From Peribacillus sp044761985 (GTDB lineage Bacteria; Bacillota; Bacilli; Bacillales; DSM-1321): a DNA stretch of 64,000 nt. Within the stretch, counting starts at the first letter, position 1, and every line of letters starts with the position of its first letter. Below the pieces are notes generated by a model. The model ran no database searches. It was not told the origin of the DNA and was given only the letters and a program-made list of their open reading frames with translations. Made by a program: the position numbers and the translations under genes. The stretch covers positions 186,001-250,000 of the forward strand of contig NZ_JBIWDK010000004.1 in assembly GCF_044761985.1 (NCBI RefSeq), given 5' to 3'. Below, piece by piece: positions 53,265 through 61,738 of the stretch.

Positions 53265-53298
53265 AGGAGCCTCCAAGCTTATTGGAGGCTCCTTTTTC
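53265..53298 (+). terminator. Terminator of the nitroreductase gene
   Basis: AGGAGCCTCCAA (53265-53276) pairs perfectly with TTGGAGGCTCCT (53282-53293) and runs into Ts. Confidence 0.9.
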
Positions 53299-53313
53299 AA
53301 CCCGTTTTTGTCT

Positions 53314-53410
53314 TTTATCGGTCAAATTAAGTCCTTTATCGGTCAAACTGGACTTTTTATCAGTCAAGTCGTCCCATTTATCGGTCAATCCCTGCATTAT
53401 ATCGGTCTAT
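53314..53410 (+). repeat. Array B: five 13-bp TTTATCGGTCAAA units, exact 21-bp period
   Basis: Cores start at 53317, 53338, 53359 (ATCAGTCAAG), 53380 (ATCGGTCAAT) and 53401 (ATCGGTCTAT), every step exactly 21 bases. Units of 13 bp alternate with unrelated 8-nt spacers. The fifth, degenerate unit contains the fosB stop codon on the minus strand. The 12.8-kb-distant array A uses the same unit and spacing. Confidence 0.93.
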
Positions 53411-53835
53411 TGGAAAAACCTCATATGGGGCTTTTCCTGTTTATAATAATCTAGTCTTTCCTTTAGCGTTCCCGTATGGAATTCGAACTTATGGCCATCC
53501 AAGTCAGTAAAATAGATGGATTTATTATCACGCTTATTTCTCTCTCTGCCGCTAAGAGTATTCACCTGTAAACGCTCAAGCCGGTCCTGGATGCCATCAA
53601 AATCCTTTTCGGTAATGGAAAATGCGACATGCGTATACGATTCTTTTATTTCGTTTCTCGGAATATCCTTTTCCAGATTAAGAGCCAGCCATATCCCATT
53701 CAGGTCGAAGTATGCCGTTTGGTTCCCTTTCACTAACAATTTCGCCCCAAAAACGGCCTGATAGAATTCAATGGACTTCTCTAAATCCGAAACGGAAAAT
53801 AATAAGTGATTCAATCCTTGAATATGGATGACCAT
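53407..53835 (-). CDS. fosB: Bacillithiol-dependent fosfomycin thiol transferase FosB
   Basis: The 142-residue vicinal-oxygen-chelate protein closely fits FosB, which opens fosfomycin by adding bacillithiol. GLNHLLFSVSDLEKSIEFYQAVFGAKLLVKG (7-37), IPRNEIKESYTHVAF with a metal histidine near 69 and FTDLDGHKFEFHTGTLKERL with the metal glutamate near 118 are conserved. GGGAGGAGG immediately precedes the ATG, so spacing is tight. It begins 28 bases after natK with no terminator between, implying cotranscription with the two-component genes. Confidence 0.92.
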   Translation of the reverse strand: MVIHIQGLNHLLFSVSDLEKSIEFYQAVFGAKLLVKGNQTAYFDLNGIWLALNLEKDIPRNEIKESYTHVAFSITEKDFDGIQDRLERLQVNTLSGRERNKRDNKSIYFTDLDGHKFEFHTGTLKERLDYYKQEKPHMRFFQ

Positions 53836-53863
53836 CCTCCTCCCTTTTCTTACATATAACCTC

Positions 53864-54835
53864 TTACACGATGGCCGGGACCTTGATTTTCAATATAAAT
53901 TCCTCATTCTTATATGTGAAATCCAAATGGCCTTGATGTTTCTTTACGATATCTGAGATGATTTTCGTTCCCATTCCTTCATGTTCCCCACCCTTCGTCG
54001 TTTGGCCATGTTTCTCAAACATTGTATCCAAGATAGGGTGAGGAATCGCCAGACAATGATTGGTGCAAGTCAGAATGTAGACCCCACTTCGTTTGTAAAA
54101 CTGAAGCGTGACTTGAGCATTATCCCCTTTTTCTTCCTGCCATCCTTTTGCCGCTTCCACTGCATTGGCAAGCACATTCCCAATCAAGGCGACAAGGTCC
54201 TGGTCATAAAAAGGGAGGGACGAGAGCGGCACATCGAAGTGATAGGTCATCTGGACCCGTTCTTCCTTGGCCTTACGGAACATTTGATGCAGGATCCCGG
54301 CGACGACCCCTTTTTCTCCTTTAATGGATAGATTCGTTTCTTCAAAGCCATCCACCAACTCATTCATATATTCTTTCGCTGCAGCCATCTCGTCCTGCTC
54401 CATCATAAACTGCAGCGCTGATACATGTTTCAGGAAATCATGGCGCTGACTGCGGACCACCCGGAACGTTTCATTGACCTGCAGTCGCTCCTTTTCCATT
54501 CCTTTTTGCTCTCTTTCTATACGATCCCCCATTCCAGACATATGGAGGCGGACCGTTTCGATTCCTATAAAAGTCGCAGCTAAACCTAAGTACGAAAGGG
54601 AGGGTGGCATGGAAAAATAGAGAAGAATGACGACAAGCTGCATGCCCCATAGAGTTCCTTCCATATAGATTCCTAGGGAAGCTTTTTTATATAAGGGGCG
54701 GAACTTGAGGTAAAGTCCCATGCCAATCAGACAAATCAGAAGGATGACTATCGAAGGAGAAATCTGCCAAGGTAATAGTCTAATTAGTTCGTAGAGATGC
54801 CATACCCCCAATATGGCTATAATGAATGCATGCAT
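53864..54835 (-). CDS. natK: NatK-like sensor histidine kinase
   Basis: The 323-residue kinase has an N-terminal block of about five membrane helices (4-95), a coiled linker and a SpoOB-like dimerisation helix with phospho-acceptor H132 in RSQRHDFLKH, followed by a GHKL ATPase domain (NVLANAVEAAKG, GMGTKII). This layout pairs with LytTR regulators. The ATG at 54835 is eight bases after AAGGTG; the GTG at 54844 touches that site. Divergent from natAB, it matches the B. subtilis NatKR-NatAB system for sodium efflux. The activating signal is unknown. Confidence 0.82.
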   Translation of the reverse strand: MHAFIIAILGVWHLYELIRLLPWQISPSIVILLICLIGMGLYLKFRPLYKKASLGIYMEGTLWGMQLVVILLYFSMPPSLSYLGLAATFIGIETVRLHMSGMGDRIEREQKGMEKERLQVNETFRVVRSQRHDFLKHVSALQFMMEQDEMAAAKEYMNELVDGFEETNLSIKGEKGVVAGILHQMFRKAKEERVQMTYHFDVPLSSLPFYDQDLVALIGNVLANAVEAAKGWQEEKGDNAQVTLQFYKRSGVYILTCTNHCLAIPHPILDTMFEKHGQTTKGGEHEGMGTKIISDIVKKHQGHLDFTYKNEEFILKIKVPAIV

Positions 54836-54847
54836 AGTTTTCACACC

Positions 54848-55546
54848 TTAAAAGTATTGGACTTGCAGGAAGTCCACCCTTTCCTTCGTGATCATCGCCT
54901 GTTCCTGGATCCCGTCAAAGCTGACGACATACGAGTTTTTGGCGTACAGTGAAAAGTTCTTCACAAAATGAATATTAATGATGAAAGAACGGTGTGAACG
55001 GATAAAGTCCCTTTCCCGCAGTTCTCCCTCCAATTCATTCAATGTTTGATAGGTTTTGATAGGACCGTTTTTAGTATGTATGGTCGTTGAACGCCCTGAA
55101 CGTTCAATGAAAATAATGTCCTTCTTCTGCAAAATATGAATATCATTTTTCTGTTTTATAAACAGCCTTCCCGCCACTTCAGCGGTTCTTGACTTTTCCT
55201 GGAACCGTTCGATCGATTTGATGAGCCTGTCCCTCGAATAGGGCTTCATGATGTAGTCATGCACATTGAGTTCGAAGGCATGGACGGCGTACCCACTCGT
55301 ACCTGTCACGAAGATGACCGCTATGTTCAATGCATGGGAATGGATGATGTCAGCCATTTCATATCCGGATAAATTAGGCATTTCGATATCCGCAATCAGC
55401 AAATCTATCGTTTCCTGTTTGATCTGCTCATACGCATATTCAGCGGAATCCGTGGAAAAAACCAATTCGATGCCAGGCATTTGGGCCACGATTCCATTCA
55501 ACTTATCCAAATCAATCTTCCGGTCATCCACAAGGCCTACCTTCAT
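54848..55546 (-). CDS. natR: NatR-like LytTR response regulator
   Basis: The 232-residue protein has a receiver domain (1-120) with phospho-acceptor D53 in LLIADIEMPN and conserved lysine in YIMKPYS, followed by a LytTR DNA-binding domain (about 130-232; FIERSGRSTTIHTKNG, RSHRSFIINIHFVKNF). AAGGAGAGTTGTAG precedes the ATG. The kinase gene starts 12 bases after its stop. A two-copy 21-bp direct repeat (55607-55642) between this gene and natA is a probable binding site, since LytTR dimers bind direct repeats spaced by two helical turns. Confidence 0.85.
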   Translation of the reverse strand: MKVGLVDDRKIDLDKLNGIVAQMPGIELVFSTDSAEYAYEQIKQETIDLLIADIEMPNLSGYEMADIIHSHALNIAVIFVTGTSGYAVHAFELNVHDYIMKPYSRDRLIKSIERFQEKSRTAEVAGRLFIKQKNDIHILQKKDIIFIERSGRSTTIHTKNGPIKTYQTLNELEGELRERDFIRSHRSFIINIHFVKNFSLYAKNSYVVSFDGIQEQAMITKERVDFLQVQYF

Positions 55547-55606
55547 CTACAACTCTCCTTCTCTGAAATTACCTTTATTTTACCATCAAAATATGGAAAA
55601 TCGATA

Positions 55607-55642
55607 CTTTCACGACATAAAACGGCACTTTCACGACATAAC
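55607..55642 (+). promoter_or_regulatory. Two-copy 21-bp direct repeat between natR and natA
   Basis: ACTTTCACGACATAA occurs identically at 55607-55621 and 55628-55642. The 21-bp step is the spacing expected for a LytTR dimer, and the site lies in the shared promoter region about 66 bases before natA. Confidence 0.75.
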
Positions 55643-55707
55643 TACAGATTCCCCTATCCTTTATTTGTATGATTGAGTCAACCAAAAGAAATGTAGGAGG
55701 TTAGTAA

Positions 55708-56460
55708 ATGATTGAAATTCATGAAGTTACAAAAACGTTCCAAGATAAAAAAACGTTCATCACCGCCCTTAAACATGTTTCCCTTACCATCGGAAAAGGC
55801 CAGATTGTCGGATTACTTGGGGAAAATGGGGCCGGAAAGACCACGCTGTTACGTTCGATTGCCACACTCCTGACACCGACAGAAGGGTCTATCAAAGTGG
55901 CCGGATTCGATACATTGGATCATCCCAATGAAATCAAGAAAAAGATCGGTGTCCTGTTCGGTGGGGAAACCGGCCTGTACGACCGCTTAACCACACGTGA
56001 AAATCTCGCCTATTTCGCCACTCTGTACGGTTTGAGCAAGCACGAAACTAAGGTGAGGATAGAAGAGCTGGCCGTCATGTTCGGGATGAAGGATTATCTC
56101 GATCGTAAAGTCGGTGGATTCTCGAAAGGCATGCGCCAAAAAGTGGCCATATCGCGGACGCTCATCCATGACCCAGAAATCATCCTGTTTGACGAGCCGA
56201 CGACAGGACTCGATATCACTTCATCGAATGTATTCCGCCAGCTTGTTCTTCGGCTAAAGAATCAAGGCAAAACCATCATATTCTCAAGCCATATCATGGA
56301 GGAAGTGACCCTGCTATGCGACTCTGTAGCCATGATGCACAAAGGGGAAATGGTGTATGAAGGCCAGTTAGAATCTCTATATAAGGAAGAGAATAGCCGT
56401 GATCTGAATTATATATTCATGTCCAAACTTGTAAGGGGGAATCAGTCTCATGTTTCTTAA
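55708..56460 (+). CDS. natA: NatA-like ABC transporter ATP-binding protein
   Basis: The 250-residue ATPase has Walker A GENGAGKTT (about 37-45), signature FSKGMRQK (LSGGQ variant), Walker B IILFDEPTTGLD and switch SSHIMEE. It matches B. subtilis NatA, which with NatB expels sodium. GTAGGAGGTTAGTAA precedes the ATG. natB overlaps its end by 11 bases. Confidence 0.85.
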   Translation: MIEIHEVTKTFQDKKTFITALKHVSLTIGKGQIVGLLGENGAGKTTLLRSIATLLTPTEGSIKVAGFDTLDHPNEIKKKIGVLFGGETGLYDRLTTRENLAYFATLYGLSKHETKVRIEELAVMFGMKDYLDRKVGGFSKGMRQKVAISRTLIHDPEIILFDEPTTGLDITSSNVFRQLVLRLKNQGKTIIFSSHIMEEVTLLCDSVAMMHKGEMVYEGQLESLYKEENSRDLNYIFMSKLVRGNQSHVS

Positions 56461-57616
56461 TATGTATATAAAAGAGTTGAAGGAAGCTTTACGGGACCGC
56501 CGGACGCTATTATTAAGTGTATTTCTTCCCATCCTTTTGTTGACGGGACTGACGTTATTTTATGAGAGTATGATGGCAACGGATGAAGAGGAAACCCATA
56601 CCCTTGCTGTAGATCCATCATTCACGATGGACGCCAAATCACTACTGAAGGACTTCCCTCAAATTGATGTCCAATCGTTCAAGAATCCGACAGACGCTGT
56701 CCAAGACGGAAAAGCCGCTGCTGCCCTACAGGTTAGTGATAAGTTCATGGAGCAAATCAAAAAGGGGGAACAAGTCACATTCAGCCTTTCAGGTGACTCC
56801 TATAGCCAAGATGGCTCCTTCGTCCTTTCACAGGTCGAGTCAGCCTTAACTCTCTTTGAAAAACAAATCATCCAGGAGCGCTTGCAATCGATCAATGTGG
56901 ATACTAACATGATCAGTCCGCTAAAGGTCGACTTCAAAGAGGCCGGGATAGATAGCGATAATGGTGCCTCCTTGAGCATACTATCGCTCTTTCTTCCCAT
57001 GATCATCACGATGGCAATCAGTACGGGTGCCTATCCGCTTGCCTCTGACTTATTTGCCGGGGAAAAAGACCGGAAAACGATGGAAGCTTTACTTATGACA
57101 CCCGTTAGCCGGGGAAAGATCCTGCTAGCCAAATGGCTGACGATTTCCTCCATCGGGGCACTGGCAGGAATCGTCTCGATCCTTGTCGTCACCTTGGAAC
57201 TCATGTTTTTAACGGAGGAATTGAAAAAGGGCTTTCATTTCGGTAGTGACCTATGGTTGATTCTTCCTACCGCCCTATTGATCACCATCTTATTTTCTCT
57301 ATTCGTAGGGGCCCTGCAAATGTCAGCCAGCATCCTATCCAAAACCGTGAAAGAGTCGCAGAACTACCTATCGCCGATTACGATGCTCGGTGTCCTGCCT
57401 GTCCTATTCCTAGGAGGCACTGGCCTGCACGAATTGACGACCAAGCATTTCTTGATTCCATTCTTCAATATATTCGCCCTTTTTAAGGAACTGCTTTACG
57501 GCGTCATCGACTACCAGAATATCGTACTGACAGCAGGTAGCCTTATCGTCTCCATTGCCATCTTTTTCACTGTATCAAGACTATTATTCTTGAAAGACAA
57601 ATGGGTATTGAATTAA
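56450..57616 (+). CDS. natB: NatB-like ABC-2 permease
   Basis: The 388-residue ABC-2 permease has one helix near residue 25, a large extracellular domain (about 45-180) and a six-helix C-terminal bundle beginning LSILSLFLPMIITMA. ASDLFAGEKDRKTMEALLMTPVSRGKIL is the typical coupling segment. It forms the sodium exporter with NatA. AAGGGGGAA lies within natA, eight bases before the ATG. Confidence 0.85.
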   Translation: MFLNMYIKELKEALRDRRTLLLSVFLPILLLTGLTLFYESMMATDEEETHTLAVDPSFTMDAKSLLKDFPQIDVQSFKNPTDAVQDGKAAAALQVSDKFMEQIKKGEQVTFSLSGDSYSQDGSFVLSQVESALTLFEKQIIQERLQSINVDTNMISPLKVDFKEAGIDSDNGASLSILSLFLPMIITMAISTGAYPLASDLFAGEKDRKTMEALLMTPVSRGKILLAKWLTISSIGALAGIVSILVVTLELMFLTEELKKGFHFGSDLWLILPTALLITILFSLFVGALQMSASILSKTVKESQNYLSPITMLGVLPVLFLGGTGLHELTTKHFLIPFFNIFALFKELLYGVIDYQNIVLTAGSLIVSIAIFFTVSRLLFLKDKWVLN

Positions 57617-57621
57617 GTAAA

Positions 57622-57650
57622 AGACGCGCTGAGCTACCAGCGCGTCTTTC
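57622..57650 (+). terminator. Terminator of natAB
   Basis: AGACGCGCTG and CAGCGCGTCT form a perfect 10-bp stem around six bases, followed by TTCTT. The minus-strand lnrN gene ends directly beyond it. Confidence 0.85.
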
Positions 57651-58799
57651 TTATTCAAATCGGATCCTCCGTATGCCCAGTAATAAAAACACGAGTCCGA
57701 ATAACAGTAAGATAGCGATTGATTCAATAGGGAGGGACCCATTGCCCGCAATATCCGTCAACCCCTTCATGGCCCACCTCTGAGGCAGGAACTCCGCCAT
57801 CTTCTGCATAAAGGCGGGCTCGATTTCCAGTGGCCAATACACACCGGCAATCATGCAGGTGGAAATGACGACGAGGTTTCCGATTGCAGACTGTTGCTCG
57901 ACCGTTTTTACAAAGCCCGAAATCATCAGGCCCAGGCCTACAATCGCGAACAACATGGCAGAAACGAGAAGCACCAAATAGATGGGATTTCCCCAGCTAA
58001 CATCAAAAAAGATAGAAGTCGCCAGCATCAAGATTCCAAATTGAATCCAGCCAATCATGAAGAAGGAAAGTAGGTAACCGAAAGCTATTTCAAAACGTGA
58101 TGCCGGGGTGGACAGTAAACGGTACCATACGCCGTTACTTCTCGCCTCTAAAATCGTACCCGTGACACTCATCATCGTAATCATCAAAAACATGATGGAA
58201 AACCCGGAAGCGCTGCTCGAAAAACCTCCCTGCTCATTAACCTGGCCTCCACCGAGGGTAACCTGTTTCAGACCTGATTCTTCCGTAGCCGATTCCTTTC
58301 TCAGCTTTCCATATAGCTTTTTCCAGTCTTCGCCGCTCTGTTCACTCCAAACGAGGGAACCGGCCATTTCGATATTCAGTTTCGAAAGCTTATTTGAAAG
58401 ATACCCGGTGATCGTTTGGGGCGTGGTGAACTCGGGAATATGTTCAAACCGGACATTGGGCATGCCCCCTTCCAACATTTTGGTTTCGAATCCCTTACCG
58501 ACATGAATGACTCCGACAATCTTTTTATTATCAAGATCCGTGAGGGTATCCTGGTTAGAACCCTTTTCCAAGGTGAACAGGGCATTCTTCTCATGCAATT
58601 CTTCAAATAGCGATTTCGATAACAAGGACTTATCTTCATCCACGAATGTAACCGCTAGCGGATCTCGATCATCCGATCCCATTAAGGTACCGAATAAAAG
58701 TGTAAAAATAAGAGGCATAGCAAACATGATAAGATAGCTCTGCCGTTCCTTAAAGACCCGCTGGATTTCAAAGCGGCAGATGTTCCAGATTTTTCTCAA
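57651..58799 (-). CDS. lnrN: LnrN-like ABC-2 permease (linearmycin resistance)
   Basis: The 382-residue permease has an N-terminal helix (about 20-40), an extracellular domain and a six-helix bundle with ILEARSNGVWYRLLSTPASRFEIAFGY as coupling segment. It is last in the lnrJKLMN order and matches B. subtilis LnrN (YfiN). The start is TTG at 58799, overlapping the lnrM TGA as TTGA; the out-of-frame ATG at 58803 would give a short product. GGGGGAG precedes the TTG. Confidence 0.87.
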   Translation of the reverse strand: MRKIWNICRFEIQRVFKERQSYLIMFAMPLIFTLLFGTLMGSDDRDPLAVTFVDEDKSLLSKSLFEELHEKNALFTLEKGSNQDTLTDLDNKKIVGVIHVGKGFETKMLEGGMPNVRFEHIPEFTTPQTITGYLSNKLSKLNIEMAGSLVWSEQSGEDWKKLYGKLRKESATEESGLKQVTLGGGQVNEQGGFSSSASGFSIMFLMITMMSVTGTILEARSNGVWYRLLSTPASRFEIAFGYLLSFFMIGWIQFGILMLATSIFFDVSWGNPIYLVLLVSAMLFAIVGLGLMISGFVKTVEQQSAIGNLVVISTCMIAGVYWPLEIEPAFMQKMAEFLPQRWAMKGLTDIAGNGSLPIESIAILLLFGLVFLLLGIRRIRFE

Positions 58800-59989
58800 G
58801 CATATCTCCCCCTTAAGCGCCAAGCACCAATCAGCATGGATACAAGCCCTATTAGCCCCAAAACCGAAAACGGCAACAACAGTCCACTCCAGCCCACGCC
58901 GGACATGATGTCCAAGAAACCGGTCAGTGCCCAATTATTCGGCGTTAGTGCTGCAATTGTTTTAAGCCGCTCAGGAAACGCATAGATTGGTAGCATCGAA
59001 CCCCCGACGATTGCAAACAGTTGGATGCCGATCCCGCTGATCAAGTCGGCTGTCTTCTCTTTCCTGATGAAGGCGGCCAATAACATGGACAGACCCGCGA
59101 CGGCGACGGAATACATGAAACCGAACGCCACCACCTGCCCTTGACTTTCTCCCCAATTGACGTTGAAGAAGAGAGAAGTGGCTACGTAAAAGAGCAATAA
59201 TTGAATGAATGCGAAATAGAGAGTGCCCAAGAACTTCCCGATAAGGATTGAATATTGATTCATCGGGGCACTGTTCAATCTTGCCAGCGTGTCTGTATGA
59301 CGTTCCTGGATCATGGATTTGGCTCCCAGAGTCACATTAAAAAGCAAAAACATGACCAGCATCGCGGCCGCATAATACTGCATCGACGAAATGGATGTTT
59401 CGCCGACCGATTGATTCCCGACTTCCATGTCCACCTTTCCACTTTCCGTCAACTCCATGGATACTCGCTCTGCAGTTTCCTTGCCAGCGCCTTCGCCCGT
59501 AGCGACTGCTTGTGTCTGCGTCGCATTTTTCATGACAGCCTCAGATGTCTTTGAAATCGTCTGTACCCGCTCGGTAAAAGAAGAGATGATCGACTCGACG
59601 ACCGTCGCTTTTAATTGAGTATCTTGATTCGAGTAAAGAACGGCCTCATCAAGGTTTGCACCCCATTCAGCCGGGATAAGGATTCCAACTTCAACTTCCT
59701 CCTTTTTCACCATTTCTTTAAGCTTCTCTTCACTGTCTACCGTTTTAAGTGTAAGGAACTCCGTCTTTTCTAAGACATCTTGCTTCAATGCATCGGCCAT
59801 CGGATCTTTTTTATCCACGTACAGCCCGACCGATGTTTCCTGAAACCCTTCATCTCCACCAAAGATATCCTTCAAAGCCATTCCTAAAATCAACGTCAAG
59901 ATTAAGGGCATAATCAGCATGGTCATGAAACCTCGCCTGTCCATGGCCCGTATCTTAAAATCCTTCCATGCAATCAGAAAGCTCTTCAT
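58796..59989 (-). CDS. lnrM: LnrM-like ABC-2 permease (linearmycin resistance)
   Basis: The 397-residue permease has the ABC-2 layout: an anchoring helix (about 22-42), a roughly 180-residue outer domain with ALKQDVLEKTEFLTLKTVDS, then six helices starting SSMQYYAAAMLVMFLLF. KSMIQERHTDTLARLNSAPMNQYSIL is the coupling helix. It pairs with LnrN as heterodimer and matches B. subtilis LnrM (YfiM, 396 residues). GGAGGGG precedes the ATG, 12 bases after lnrL. Confidence 0.88.
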   Translation of the reverse strand: MKSFLIAWKDFKIRAMDRRGFMTMLIMPLILTLILGMALKDIFGGDEGFQETSVGLYVDKKDPMADALKQDVLEKTEFLTLKTVDSEEKLKEMVKKEEVEVGILIPAEWGANLDEAVLYSNQDTQLKATVVESIISSFTERVQTISKTSEAVMKNATQTQAVATGEGAGKETAERVSMELTESGKVDMEVGNQSVGETSISSMQYYAAAMLVMFLLFNVTLGAKSMIQERHTDTLARLNSAPMNQYSILIGKFLGTLYFAFIQLLLFYVATSLFFNVNWGESQGQVVAFGFMYSVAVAGLSMLLAAFIRKEKTADLISGIGIQLFAIVGGSMLPIYAFPERLKTIAALTPNNWALTGFLDIMSGVGWSGLLLPFSVLGLIGLVSMLIGAWRLRGRYA

Positions 59990-60001
59990 TCTCCACCCCT
60001 C

Positions 60002-60937
60002 CTAATCCCGTAGCGATTTCCCCGTCAATTGTAGGAAAAGACTCTCTAAATTCGGTTCCTTCCTTTCAAAGGACAGCACTTTAACAGTGGACTTCACAGC
60101 AGAAGCTATAATATCAGAGACGATATTCGGGTGATTGGTCACCATGACTTCTAGTGTGTGTGTTTCTTCATTAATCACGACTCTATCCACATTCTCCAAC
60201 CCTTCCAATTCCTTAAGCCACATACCATTGAGGGAATCGACCTGTAGTTTGATGAATATTCCCTCCGCCAACGTGTCACATAAGGCTTCTTTCTTGCCGA
60301 GCGCAATGATTTTCCCTTCATCGACGATGGCGATCCGGTCGCAAAGGTGCTCGACTTCCTCCATATAGTGACTGGTATAAATCACCGTCATCCCTTCCCT
60401 ATTCAACCGCTTCACCGTTTCTAGAATATGGTTGCGCGATTGCGGATCGATTCCGACCGTTGGCTCATCCATGATCAGTAGCTCAGGCTCATGCATTAAA
60501 GCGGCTCCGATATTCAGCCTCCTTTTCATCCCGCCCGAGAAGGTTTCGACTTTATCTTTGGCCCTATCCAACAACCCGATGATTTCAAGCACAACCCCTG
60601 CCCTTTGTTTCCCTTGTGCCCTCGTCAGTCCCTGCATCCTTCCCCAGAACAGTAAATTATCCTGTGCGCTCATCGTCGGGTACAGGGCAATTTCCTGTGG
60701 AACGATTCCAATTTTCTTTTTAACGTCCCTTGGCTGTTTTTTCACCGAAAGACCATCGATAAGGATGTCTCCCGAGTCATAAGGCAACAACCCGCAAATC
60801 ATGGCAATCGTCGTTGACTTACCTGCTCCATTTGGTCCCAACAAACCGAAGGATTCCCCTTTATCCACCGAAAAGGAAACATCCTGTACGGCCACATGCT
60901 TCCCGTATGATTTCCTGACCTCTTTCACCTTTAACAC
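60002..60937 (-). CDS. lnrL: LnrL-like ABC transporter ATP-binding protein
   Basis: The 311-residue ATPase carries GPNGAGKST (about 34-42), signature FSGGMKRR, Walker B ELLIMDEPTVGID and switch TSHYMEE, plus a C-terminal domain of DrrA type. It matches LnrL (YfiL), which protects B. subtilis from linearmycins and other polyenes. The start is GTG at 60937 after AGGGGGAATGTATC. A terminator-like hairpin separates it from lnrK, so it probably has its own promoter under LnrK. Confidence 0.9.
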   Translation of the reverse strand: MLKVKEVRKSYGKHVAVQDVSFSVDKGESFGLLGPNGAGKSTTIAMICGLLPYDSGDILIDGLSVKKQPRDVKKKIGIVPQEIALYPTMSAQDNLLFWGRMQGLTRAQGKQRAGVVLEIIGLLDRAKDKVETFSGGMKRRLNIGAALMHEPELLIMDEPTVGIDPQSRNHILETVKRLNREGMTVIYTSHYMEEVEHLCDRIAIVDEGKIIALGKKEALCDTLAEGIFIKLQVDSLNGMWLKELEGLENVDRVVINEETHTLEVMVTNHPNIVSDIIASAVKSTVKVLSFERKEPNLESLFLQLTGKSLRD

Positions 60938-60953
60938 GATACATTCCCCCTCG

Positions 60954-60980
60954 TATGACGCTTCCCCCTAATTCTATGAC
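60954..60980 (-). promoter_or_regulatory. TATGAC direct repeat, 21-bp step, upstream of lnrL
   Basis: GTCATA on the minus strand occurs at 60980-60975 and 60959-60954, exactly 21 bases apart, within the 140-base gap between lnrK and lnrL. It is a candidate regulator-binding site; LnrK is a LuxR-type regulator for which inverted repeats would be more usual. Confidence 0.35.
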
Positions 60981-61024
60981 CAAAGTAAAAAAAAACCATC
61001 TGCCTCAAGGAAGAATTCCACAAA

Positions 61025-61058
61025 AAAAATGACCTTCGTCTATGCCGAAAGTCATCTA
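61025..61058 (-). terminator. Terminator between lnrK and lnrL
   Basis: ATGACTTTCG and CGAAGGTCAT on the minus strand form a 10-bp stem (one G-U) around six bases, followed by eight Ts, 21 bases past the lnrK stop. Confidence 0.85.
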
Positions 61059-61078
61059 TCTTGGATGATATGGAAGTT

Positions 61079-61738
61079 TCACTCTGTAAACGTAGTGACC
61101 CCATATCGTACGGCAAAAACGGCAGCCTGGGTGCGGTCACGTAATTCAAGTTTGGAAATGATATTGGAAACATGGTTTTTCACGGTGCCCTCCGTGATGC
61201 ACAAAGTGGCTGCGATTTCCTTGTTACTTTTTCCATGGCCAAGATCCCGAAGGACATCATATTCCCTGTTTGTTAAATCACCAAGGACAGCAGGCGATTC
61301 ACTCGCTTTCCTTTCTTTTTCGCTCCTTAACTCTCGAAGCATGTGTATGGTGATTTCCGGGGGCAGCACCACCCCACCTGATTGAACGGTCCTGATGGCA
61401 TTTGCAATCATGTCCGCTGACATGTCCTTCAGCAAATACCCGCTCGCCCCTTCCTCCAATGCTGAGAAAATGAGGGCACTATCTTGAAACGTTGTAAGCA
61501 TCAGCACCTTTGTATGGGGAAGTTTTGATGTAATCAACTTTGTCCCTGCCACACCATTCGTCTGTGGCATCCGGATATCCATCAACACAATATCCGGTTT
61601 CATTTCCACTGACCGTTCATAAGCCTCCATGCCGTTACTTGCCACGCCAACCACTTCCAGTTCTGGACGCAAATTCAACAAAGCCGCCAAACCGTCACGG
61701 ATGAGCGGCTGATCATCAACCACCATTACCCTTATCAT
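61079..61738 (-). CDS. lnrK: LnrK-like NarL-family response regulator
   Basis: The 219-residue protein has a receiver domain with phospho-acceptor D54 in IVLMDIRMPQ and a LuxR-type HTH (LTNREYDVLRDLGHGKSNKEIAATLCITEGTVKNHVSNII at about 152-191). It matches LnrK (YfiK), which activates lnrLMN when the kinase senses polyenes. The ATG at 61738 follows TAGGAGGAACGTG and overlaps the kinase stop by one base; the longer frame to 61759 lacks a ribosome site. Confidence 0.9.
   Translation of the reverse strand: MIRVMVVDDQPLIRDGLAALLNLRPELEVVGVASNGMEAYERSVEMKPDIVLMDIRMPQTNGVAGTKLITSKLPHTKVLMLTTFQDSALIFSALEEGASGYLLKDMSADMIANAIRTVQSGGVVLPPEITIHMLRELRSEKERKASESPAVLGDLTNREYDVLRDLGHGKSNKEIAATLCITEGTVKNHVSNIISKLELRDRTQAAVFAVRYGVTTFTE

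Noticed and set aside
53255..53446. Small LSVK-repeat protein gene
   Set aside because: No ribosome site; the frame begins inside the nitroreductase stop region and reflects the 21-bp DNA repeat.
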